A stretch of DNA of 64,000 nucleotides from Ignelater luminosus (taxonomy: Eukaryota > Arthropoda > Insecta > Coleoptera > Elateridae), in NCBI GenBank assembly GCA_011009095.1, contig VTPC01090691.1:189448-253447 (forward strand), in the 5' to 3' direction. Below, piece by piece: positions 12,801 through 22,696 of the stretch. The position numbers were made by a program, and so were the translations under genes. A model generated the notes under the pieces. The model was given only the letters and a program-made list of their open reading frames with translations. It ran no database searches and was not told the DNA's origin. How positions within the stretch are numbered: the stretch's first letter is position 1; the number at the start of each line of letters is the position of its first letter.

Positions 12801-13184
12801 ACTTCTTTTTTTATTTTTGAAAATTCTTATTACCTATAAATATCCAATAACAATCACGGTAATTAATGCGTGCAATATTTCTAATAGGATAATTGCAAAT
12901 TCTTGTTATAAAAACTGTTCATTATACATACTTACAAGAATTGCTTACCAGAATTAGCATAAAAGAACGTTCTGTAGTCTTTATGCAATGCATGTGTGTG
13001 TGTGTGTAGAGCAACTGCATTCTTTATATGCAAAGCAGTTTAACACGAAAGGTAACTCCAAACAAATAGCTACAAATTGTTTTCCAAGCTCTTACATCTT
13101 TATATACTTTCAGGTTTTGTACTTTAATCTGTTTCGCTTGGGAACATTGAATAATTAGTAAAGTTTGCGTATGTGCGGGCACGT
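9811..13184. other. Intronic stretch without recognised genes
   Basis: Mostly AT-rich. A (TG)n microsatellite lies at 12993-13007, and a short direct duplication of GACCAATCA occurs at about 11742-11770. No coding signal or transposon ends were found. Confidence 0.5.
12993..13007. repeat. (TG)n microsatellite
   Basis: About seven TG units within the intron. Confidence 0.85.
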
Positions 13185-13231
13185 TTTTTTTTTATTTCGT
13201 TACATTTTATAATTTTTCTTTCTGGTGTATA

Positions 13232-13631
13232 NNNNNNNNNNNNNNNNNNNNNNNNNNNNNNNNNNNNNNNNNNNNNNNNNNNNNNNNNNNNNNNNNNNNN
13301 NNNNNNNNNNNNNNNNNNNNNNNNNNNNNNNNNNNNNNNNNNNNNNNNNNNNNNNNNNNNNNNNNNNNNNNNNNNNNNNNNNNNNNNNNNNNNNNNNNNN
13401 NNNNNNNNNNNNNNNNNNNNNNNNNNNNNNNNNNNNNNNNNNNNNNNNNNNNNNNNNNNNNNNNNNNNNNNNNNNNNNNNNNNNNNNNNNNNNNNNNNNN
13501 NNNNNNNNNNNNNNNNNNNNNNNNNNNNNNNNNNNNNNNNNNNNNNNNNNNNNNNNNNNNNNNNNNNNNNNNNNNNNNNNNNNNNNNNNNNNNNNNNNNN
13601 NNNNNNNNNNNNNNNNNNNNNNNNNNNNNNN
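13232..13631. other. Assembly gap of 400 N, flanked by the same 47 bp
   Basis: The 400 N are a round-number scaffold gap. The 47 bases before it (13185-13231) and the 47 bases after it (13632-13678) are identical: both start with nine T, then ATTTCGTTACATTTTATAAT, and end with TCTGGTGTATA. The simplest reading is that two contig ends overlap and were not merged, so the true gap may be zero or negative. Open frames running across the N are artefacts. Confidence 0.97.
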
Positions 13632-13678
13632 TTTTTTTTTATTTCGTTACATTTTATAATTTTTCTTTCTGGTGTATA

Positions 13679-15798
13679 ATTTATGCTATAAAATATTCTT
13701 TACACGAACACCTTGTGTTTAATTGATTAACTCTAGGTGGAAGCAGTTAGACGTCAAACGATTTTATTCATCGTGACTGTTTTAAGAATGAAAAGAAAAT
13801 CAAAATAAGAAAATCGTAAATGGTAAATTTTGGTAAATGCTTCCTGCAAGGAACCAAAAACGAGATACTTAAGCTATCGATGAACTTAACCTGGTATTCT
13901 ATACAATTGATCAGGTTTCAGTAAGAAGGTTTTCTTTCACTTAGGCAGACAATGTTCTACACGGTACTTTAATAGAAAGGTCAAGTTCATTCAATTCTCT
14001 GTATATGAAGTGTATGCTAAGGTCACCGAATACAAAGAAACTATTAGCGTAATAGCAAAAAGCAAGTGACTTTGAAACTTATTTTCAGTTAGTTAGAATT
14101 CTCCTACATGTGGTAGCTGCTAAGGAATAAATTCATTAGAATTTTATTTTCCTATTTATGTTGAAAAATCAGTGACCCAGTAGATCAATTTGGGACACCT
14201 TAAGAAATATCTTACTTGCCTATAGGTAACTTGCTCAATCAAACTTAATACCTAATAGTGTTTTAATTAGATCATAGGTCTATCCATCCTAAAGCAATTT
14301 TGAGATTCTTCATTAAACATGGAGTTTGGTGGCATTTATACCAAGCGTTCAGCATCAAGCTCTACCTGAAAGACACTGTCGGAGTTTAATAGACCTCGTT
14401 ATTTTAGACTAATTTATATTGGTTTTACTTTGGGGGCACTTTATGGACATCTATACACTCTGATTTCCCTTCCTCCACACTCTGTTTGTTTTCTCGAAAC
14501 TGATACATACGTGCATATTCCTTAACTTATTTTAATGCCAAAGTAATACAAACAACGATGAACCTAGACAAAACAGCTATTTTGATTTAGTTAGCAAGAG
14601 TATACAGTGCCTATTTTCTAAATAGGAAGAAGAAAGTGTTTGACAGAACAAGATTATCTTAACAGTTTGCCTGGGCAAAACTTTTTGATTTTCTTAAGCA
14701 TTCCTCCAGGTGAATCCACCTTTTGCCTTCCTTTTTTAATAGTTATCTCTCACATAGTAGAGACTTTTATCCAAAATCATCATCTACCGTCCCGTCCAAG
14801 AGCTTTCAAACCCTATACCAAAGGCAGAGAAGGTTTTGATTTTATTGTTGTGGAATTAGCGAGACTCCCTAGGATTTAATAGAAATAAATAAAAATTCTA
14901 AAATTGGTTATTTCGTTTACAAAGCTTGTCATTATGTATTAAAAAAATTTCACAGCATACTATATTCATTTAGACAATGAACACTTTGAAACTACAGCAA
15001 TATATATATATATTTCCTAGTTTTCGGGTTCTTCAAATCGCTACGAACAATACGGTAAGACTAACTTATCGGCGTTAAAGGAAACAGTATTTGCTAAGGC
15101 ATAAACAGATAAAAGAATTCATTTATGTAAGAGTTACATTTCACGTAGATTAAGCTGTTTTTAGTAAAGAAATTTGATTTATCGAAGGAATAGATCGGAG
15201 ACTTTTATTTTTTAGCGAAAACATTCCCAATTATGTCAATATATGTAAGTATTCCAAAGCTATAACAATAAGTCTTGCTATATAACTTTTAAATCTAAAG
15301 ACTAACTGGAAAAAATTATTGACCAGTTAATGTTTATGAAGCCTAATGTTTACAGATAAAACTTATTTAAGTTGATTATTTTTCTGCTGCCCAAACTGAC
15401 ATATCGTTGGCTTCATATGAAAAGTGCATAAATCCAAAATTTGAATAAAATGAGATCTTAATGCCTTCTAATTTTGAGTTACCTTTTCCACAGATTAAAT
15501 TCAAAAACATTGCGTAAAATTAATAGATGACGCCGAAATAGCGCAAATAAAATGATGCACAAGTCCACTAGCATTGACAGTTTAAAGCAGTTTTCTCCTT
15601 TTCCTGCTAAAGCAGGTTTTTGGAACTTGCACTCTTCATGTGAAGCCAACGATATGGAAAAAGTTGTAGAGGTATTTTGACACCACACCATACCAAAGGC
15701 TTTAGAGAAGCAAAGCAAGAAATATAAAAGAAAACTAACGGCATGAAGAAGAATCAACAATGGAAAAGATAAAAAAATATAAGAGCAGCTTGTACTTC
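13679..15798. other. Intronic stretch without recognised genes
   Basis: AT-rich sequence. A (TA)6 run lies at 15001-15012. The longest open frames (79-93 codons at 14640-14879 and 15760-15479) lack recognisable domains and have no splice or initiation context to support them. Confidence 0.5.
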
Positions 15799-16727
15799 AA
15801 CACCTAAAGTGCCGCCATAGATTTGGATGGATGAACACGGTATTTATAAAAAGAAGTATTTTTCTTATTTTTCCAATTATCAATATTACGGTTAACCACA
15901 GACAATGTACGTTTCTTCTATAAAGGCCACGGTAGACAACTGTTGTTCACCAAGTCTGTACCAGCCTGACTTTATACCGATCTGTATGTAGGTTTTTATC
16001 AATCAATAACAAAAAGTCATAAAAGCCCTTTTTCAGGCATAGCAATTTTTGATGGTTCTTGTTTATATGATTTCCATGGAGCCCAATAAAAACCTTGTAC
16101 CGTCTCTCCTTCCTTCATGGAAGAAGGGAGACGCAGGTCAAAAAACCCTAAGGACCTTGGTGATTGAAATCAAGGAATCTAAGGAGAGAGATCATTTTTG
16201 GGGACATCCTGCCATTGTCCTGAGTTGGCCAAAGTTGAGTTTGGTTTCATAGGAGAGCTAAAGGGGTGGTTGAGGTGGAGGTGGTTTAACTGTCAAGAAT
16301 AAATTTCTCCAAGTGGGCTCAGTAGAGACGCTGAGGAGTTTTCAGATCTAGACAAAAAGAATTGTAGAGTGAAAACGAGAAGAGTAGGATGAAATTTGCC
16401 ATGTGTACTTACGAGTATTTTACTTAGAAGTAATTCTCCTGAAGGCAATACTTTGCATATGCATAGTGCTAGTACCCGCTGATGACATACCAAAGATCCA
16501 CACTCTTGCACGTTGTGCTAAGAGCGTCATAGTGGAGAATGATTTACAGTTTTCAACCATATTTCATTAAGTTTCTAACGAAAAATAAAGACATTTTTGG
16601 TAAGAAAACTTTTTTTTGTAAAGTAAGCGAGAAAAGTGCTGGGAGCTGTGTGTTGCCCACCGCGACTATTAGGTACTGATTTTTTCCCTGGTGGACAACT
16701 TATACCCACTGCGGCACTTTAGGTGTT
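15799..16727. repeat. 17-bp perfect inverted repeats bounding about 930 bp; possible DNA-transposon remnant
   Basis: AACACCTAAAGTGCCGC at 15799-15815 recurs in exact inverted orientation at 16711-16727. On the right side the motif sits in a two-unit tandem duplication of about 51 bp: CCCACCGCGACTATTAGGT near 16657 and CCCACTGCGGCACTTTAGGT near 16706, with CCTGGTGGACAACTT between. This arrangement resembles the subterminal repeats of DNA transposons. The interior contains no recognisable transposase, so this would be a non-autonomous copy or a decayed one. Confidence 0.5.
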
Positions 16728-17490
16728 AATTATTCAGAAACGGGATGCAACGGCACCAACAATTCTTTGAAATTTAAGGTCATGCTGGTAGTGCTGATAT
16801 TATGGCTGGTATTCTTCGACGATTCCTGCGTGAAAATAGTGTGGATTTAGTAGCTGTTTTGCTTCTCTTCAGGCTGATGGATTCGACTTGAAGGTGTTGA
16901 TGATAGCCCAGAAGAATTTGTAGATGGTGGTACAGATGGGAGGTTGTCGATAGGGATTCTTGATGATGATAATGAATGACTTGTTGGTTTAATTGTAAAA
17001 CGTCACTATGGGATAAAGTGTTGATGTCTGCCAGCTGAGTTGAAGCTGTGCTATTCAACAAACACGGGAAGTCGATTGGAGAGCGTATTTCCGTTTGCGT
17101 GCACCGCACATGCACTCTTCTTTTCTGTAGCACACATGGTTTTGGAAAAGCGATGCGCAAAAATAATCCTTCGTTTACACGTCGATTACAAAATTTGCTA
17201 ACTATTGCTTCACACTAGGGTTGGTAAAGTTGGAAAGCATTTAGCGCATCTCCAGTGTATTAAAATGATGGTTTGCTTTAAACGAATAAAATTGCTACAT
17301 TATAATGTCAACGTTAATTTATTTCCATTTTATCGGGTTTTTTTTTATTTCGTTTTATAATCCTCAGAACCCGAAGATAACACGGCTCATTAACTACATG
17401 GGAATTGCATAAAGCGTTTGTTACTCTACTGTGCTTGTCACAAAGAGAACTTTTCCAGATGAATATTTGCACCTTTCTATACTTTTTCAA
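16728..17490. other. Intronic stretch; one unrecognised 126-codon open frame
   Basis: The minus strand has an open frame at 17160-16780 (126 codons) that is rich in His, Gln, Leu and Ser and contains a basic stretch RRNRRR. It shows no domain I recognise and no homologous neighbour. It may be chance in a less AT-rich patch. Confidence 0.4.
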
Positions 17491-17491
17491 G

Positions 17492-17606
17492 CTCAAATTG
17501 GGACTTGATTGATCTCAACAATCTGAATTCAATATCAAGTTGATTGGTCTCAATTTGAAGCTGGCTTATCTCAATTTAAAGTTGATTGGTCCCTATTTGA
17601 ACTTGG
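17492..17606. repeat. 21-bp minisatellite, degenerate
   Basis: Consecutive units such as CTCAATTTGAAGCTGGCTTA and CTCAATTTAAAGTTGATTGG repeat with a 21-bp period. More diverged copies flank them (TCAAATTGGGACTTGATTGA, CCCTATTTGAACTTGG). About four to five units can be seen. Confidence 0.7.
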
Positions 17607-17754
17607 AAAGGTACAGAAGTCAATCTTTTAGGGATAAGGGAAGACTAACGGCATTAAATCAAGTTTGAATAAGAGTAAAAAAAAGACTAAAGAATTTTAA
17701 ATTTCCTTAACGCTTAACAGAATCTGTTTTTTAGACTGAGTACATGTACTTTTT

Positions 17755-18032
17755 TCATGGCGGTTCACAACTTCTTTTAGCGAGTATTCGCGAAACCTTA
17801 TGATCCATACCAGATAATTTAGCTAAACAGATGGTCAGAGATTCTATTATAAGCTTCAGGGCATTCTAATCCCAACATGGATAATCAACGGGTTGCTCGA
17901 CTACCCATTGATGTCGTTGGTGTTGATTACACTGATCCATTTGTAATAAAGGATTGTAAAGATTGCGGTTGTAAAAAATTCAGTCTACGAATGTATTCAT
18001 TAGAGAGGGCAGTGTGATGATTCATCGACCGA
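17755..18032 (+). pseudogene. BEL/Pao retrotransposon integrase fragment
   Basis: This is a scrap of a BEL/Pao pol polyprotein. The first part reads HGGSQLLLASIRET, with LAKQMVRDSI and SFRAF following, which corresponds to the H2C2 zinc-binding region before the integrase core. The second part reads QRVARLPIDVVGVDYTDPF, the start of the integrase catalytic core, with the first catalytic Asp kept at 17925-17927. The reading frame changes between the parts and stops interrupt it. The remainder of the core (HLELV, SDCGTNF) is not recognisable downstream. Orientation is opposite to the BEL relic at 60.6-63.4 kb, so this is a separate, older insertion. Confidence 0.75.
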
Positions 18033-21000
18033 CGCAGAGCAACAAAATTGTTCAATCGAGTTAATTTTGCAAATCATGGACTATATGTTTAGACCCCATT
18101 GCCAATCTCACATTGCCTTCTCTAACTATCAGAGCTTTACGTAAATTTACTTAGTATTTACTATTTTCCAGAGGAGCATTTTTGACAACTTCTTGGTATC
18201 TTCTAAGCTTTCAGCAAACTTCTTTGGAAGAACCTTCCTGTTAACTTCAGAATATCAAGTTGATTTGAGAAAACTCAACTGTTCCTCCTACTATATTGCT
18301 GTATATATCGTTTACATCTTTCTGAGAAATCAAATCCAAGAAATTTCTTTATCTTTTCGGCATCCTACATGAATGGAGTTTCTCTTCTACTACAACCATC
18401 AATGATAAGCATATTTTATGGTGTTTAAGCTGCCAGTAGACCTTGTTGCTTATCATTTATGTATTTAGCCGTTCCGGTTCAAATCATATAATTAGAAGAG
18501 AAAATCAGCAATTTGATCATTATACAAAAGATCGAGATTATGTAATATAAAAAAAATCATTTGGAACTTTAATAATAAGTGATAAGAACTGAATAAAACC
18601 TAGAGACTCAATCTTGGATATTCTATCTCAGGTTCTTCTATATTTTGCTCTATTTCACGCAATTTTCACTTTCAATTGTCCCAGTTTATTACTCCAGATA
18701 TCTGAAGATCGGATACTGCAAAGATTTTTTATTTAACTCCACGGAAATTGTTGTGATCATTTTTCGTTTGCTTAAATAAACATAATAGGTTTGTATATAT
18801 GGTAAACTCAAATTTGTAAATCGTAGCAATTGGCTGTTTTTCTGCTTTAAAACACAAGAATTTCTTTTACAGTCTTGTATTTCCGATTCAGTGATAGTAT
18901 TAGTTTTGTTATTATTATTTAAAAAAAATTTATTACTTTCAGTTAACAAACAAGAATTTTAAACAGTAATTTGGTAAGTTCTTAGTTCTGTATGCTTTTC
19001 CTTTTTTGTATAAATACAGTAGCGCTTCAGTAACCCGAGATGTTTGCATAAGTGTGATTAATAAGGCATTAATAAAATTTAGAAAAAAATTCTCAAGGTT
19101 ATCCCATATGTTTTTGTTTTATTTCATTTAATGATAGTTTTCACCTACGAATCCTTTTTATTACTAGTATGATCATTTTCGAAACGTCAAACAGTATAAT
19201 TTGTGACGGTTTTTAACCGAGATAATTGCAGTTTAGCTTCTATCCCTTTGTTTAAACAGTAACAATTTTAAATTGTAAAGGCATTAAAAATACGTTACGT
19301 AAATTTGTATTAATTTTTTTAAATTTTATATACTTTCGTGTGCTCACACTTTTAAATTGACGTAAGTACTATATACAAGTAGTTAAGCTAATTTAAACTT
19401 TATGAATATTATTTTTTGCGCAATTTTCCAATTCAATCGCCGATATAATTGAACTATTAATTCACGTTAAACGGAAGTGATTAAGACAATAAAATTGAAA
19501 TTATCAATAATTACTATTTGTAATACCACGTTTGAAGTGAACCCCCTCTCGCACTAAATAGGCTGTAAAATTATTATTATTACTACCTAGAAATTTGAAT
19601 TCGTTTTCGTAACTAAATGCTGTCTTCCTGTATTTTATAACTGGTTAATTTTAATATGCACTTAAATTCTCTGCAGAGTGCATTCGAAGACTGGTTGGCT
19701 TGCATGTTGATGTGTTGTACGGCTATTAGCATGACGATTTCTAAGTTAAATTAGCGATGTTTGTATTCACCGTATTAGCGCAAATGGATTTTATTAGTAG
19801 GCCACAGTACATGCTGTCCTTGTGCAAAATTACATAAAGCACGTAATTATACAAATTAAAATAATAAAAAAAGTTTTCGCAGTGTTAGACGATTTATATT
19901 CGATTTGCATCGGCTTTTGGCATTTAACACAATCGCTTTGGTGTTTATGCCAAAAGAAGAACATTAACTTGTGTTAACGGCTCTTCGTTATAAGAATTTT
20001 AATGCAATAAAATCATCACTAAAGTTATAGGTAAAATCTGTACTTGCTTTGAATACTAAATCAGAATTTTATTAGTTCTTTCGACATTAATATTTGTAGT
20101 GGTATGGCAAATAGTCGTCTTCTAACGGTGAGCGAACTTCCAAGTATCTCCTTATATAGATTATTTTGATAATTATGTTTCCATACTTGAAATATATATT
20201 TCAAAATGAGATACGTCTAAATTAATTGAACTTAATTGACCATGAAGTCTATAAAAACAAATGGCCCAAACGAAAAGTAAAAATACCAATGCATACATAC
20301 GGTTGCAATTAATTTAAATTAATAACACCCATACGAATCCTAAATATTGCTTGCACTCTAACTACAACTAATTAGATTTTAAATTCCTACTTCAAATCAA
20401 GATTCGATTTTACAATCTGAACGTATTAATTACTACAAATTTAATTAATTACATACAAATCTTAACGAATTATGTGTATGGCAATATGTTTTGGAAGTAT
20501 AACTTGAGTAAGATGTGAGCAAATTGATATCGCACTTTTTGCAACAAGGAGAAGCACCGTAAAATGAATGCTTGAAGAAGCAACAACCAAAGAAAAATTA
20601 AGACTGGCCTCAATTTAAAATAGAATTATTTTCAATTAAAACCAATGTTCAATAGATTTGCAAGATACTAATAAACATATCGGAGTTTTGAGATCAAAAT
20701 AGAATCGAACCGGTTGGTCGTGTTTCTACTATTATTATTGTTCTTCAGGCTGTTTCATAAGACCGCTTCAAAACTACTTAAACCCCCTACAAGAATGCTT
20801 TCAAGAACGTTCTAGAAGCGTGATACGTAACTATGTTTGAATCAAAAACCAAGTAAAAAGAAATTTATAGCTGAAGTCCATAATAAACAATATGATAAAA
20901 AGCTAAAAAATCAAAATAAAGTACTTAACGATTATTACCAAGCAAGAGTCAAAGTTAAGAAGATTAACTATTAAAAAAATATATGGAATGGATGCCAAAA

Positions 21001-21520
21001 ACGTAAATGGTTCAACCTAGATAAATCTAGCAACCAGATGTATAGTAAAAAATTAAAATAGGGATGACCATAAAGGCAGGACCAGATCCTTAAAGTCTTA
21101 CAGAGTTTCAAAACAGAATGAACAGCAATATGGAAAAAACAGATGCAAAAATAAAAAAATGCCCCACAAATGTGATTGACAATTCAAGAATAGAAGTTGT
21201 ACCATATTATATGTGTATTGGCATGACCTTACGGTTATTCAAAGAAAGCTACAGCAAAATGCAGTTTGAAAAGAAGTATGCAATGAAAAACGACAGAAAC
21301 CAGAATTGGTAACTACAGTAAGGTCAAAGACTCAATTGATATTTATTCTTTAATGAGCTTGTGAGTTAGCTTCTTAAACATCCCCAAAAAAAATCTTTAC
21401 TGGCTACAAACCTCGATACCAATAAGATTTTAAGTTCTAAACTGTCTCATTAATAGATAATTAATTTTTGAACGATTGATTGATTAAAGGAAATCCATCA
21501 GGAGCTAGGTATGATGGTCA
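18033..21520. other. Intronic stretch, no genes; regulatory candidates at 19.35-20.5 kb
   Basis: No coding sequence recognised. The interval 19350-20500 is dense in homeodomain-core words (TAATTACT, GTAATTA, TTAATTAATTA). It includes a patch at 19680-19990 of less repetitive, more balanced sequence (TTAGCATGACGATTTC, GTATTAGCGCAAATGG) that looks like conserved non-coding DNA. Confidence 0.4.
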
Positions 21521-21529
21521 GAAGAACCT

Positions 21530-22330
21530 TATTCAAAAACATTACCACCACCAAAGCCATGCTTGCTTTCGCCATTAAGTTTGGTCAATTTTTTCGGTCC
21601 AAACACTTTGTTCCTCAATTCTTAGATAAACACGTCTTTATCAACTGACATGCCTCAATACTTTTCGTAACTAGAAAATGGCAAACTAACAAAACATACA
21701 AAACCATGCATCGCGGCTTCAGATGAATGGAGTAGCTCTGAGAAATACTGTTTCGTCTATTTTTCCGCTGCTTCCGCCTCCTGGATATCCCGCCAGACTG
21801 CTAAACAAGAGTTCATGAAGGACAACATCAAGATTGTCATAAACGCCATGTCACTCCCACTTTTGCCGTTAGTTTTGGTCAAGCTTATTAACTTTGATCC
21901 TCAGTTCTTACATCAACTCGACTTCATCATTACAGTCAGTCTTTCCTCATCAGCTCTAAAAGGTGCGGTTTCATTTATTTCTTCCTTCTCCGCTGCTCGC
22001 GATACCCAGATATTGTCAGCAAGAATCTACAGAAAAGTTTATTAAGGGCTAGATTAGTACTATAGTGACCAAAAGAGCTTCAGCCAAAAACATCGACATC
22101 GCTAAAACTTTCCAACCCAAACACGTTCATCTTCAATTCTGACACCAACGCGTTTCCATTATCACAACATGCAGTCACACTGTTTACTATCAGAAGATAA
22201 AAAAGTAAGATTATGCAACATCACCGCGATATCACCTTTGCTGAATGATGTGGCTTTGAGAATCATTGTTTCGCCTATTTATTTTTCTTCCTCGCTGTTG
22301 CCGGTTCTTATAATTCTAACAATTTTAACA
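21530..22330. repeat. Degenerate direct repeat, three diverged copies of about 220-300 bp
   Basis: A block reading GCTCTGAGAAATACTGTTTC followed by a Pyr-rich CCGCTGC segment occurs at 21734. Related blocks begin at 21952 (GCTCTAAAAGGTGCGGTTTC) and 22253 (GCTTTGAGAATCATTGTTTC). Upstream halves also correspond, for example TTTTGGTCAAGCTTATTAAC near 21873 and the matching TTTGGTCAATTTTTTCGGTC near 21580. Copies are well diverged. The block ends just before the MITE at 22389. Confidence 0.55.
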
Positions 22331-22388
22331 ATTACTGCGATATCAACCTTTTTAGCTCTGCATACGAATTAATAGTTAACGCATATTA

Positions 22389-22694
22389 TACTAAAATCGG
22401 CAAACCAATGCAGTAATAAAAGTGCGTGATCAATGCAAGCTTTTTCAATTGGCTGAAAAACACGTGCTTGAAGCCGGTTTCACACACGGAAGTGTGAACA
22501 TCCACTGAGCAGTGCATTATTATATACCGATATATACAGAAACCAACATAAACTAGAATCTTACTTATTTTAAATTTGGCGGGTAGTCTATTCAGATTTG
22601 CTAGTGTAAATTGGACGTCGACTCAGATGAGTACTAGCGCATACTGTCCATGCAACTTTCACGTAATCACTGCATTGGTTCGCCGATTTTAGTA
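22389..22694. mobile_element. 306-bp MITE with 26-bp TIRs and TA target duplication
   Basis: The ends read TACTAAAATCGGCAAACCAA at 22389 and, in inverted orientation from 22694, TACTAAAATCGGCGAACCAA, each continuing TGCAGT. The 26-bp TIRs differ by one base, and weaker similarity continues inward. TA dinucleotides flank both ends (22387-22388 and 22695-22696), fitting a non-autonomous Tc1/mariner-type element. The interior holds no coding sequence. The TIRs do not match those of the mariner at 6.5 kb or the Tc1 relic at 57.9 kb. Confidence 0.88.
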
Positions 22695-22696
22695 TA

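Noticed and set aside
13173-13679. Two open frames of 144-168 codons across the N run
   Set aside because: Almost all codons are N; the frames only exist because the gap contains no stops.
16780-17160. Minus-strand 126-codon open frame
   Set aside because: Low-complexity His/Gln/Ser composition and no recognisable domain; described in the gene-free entry instead of being called a gene.
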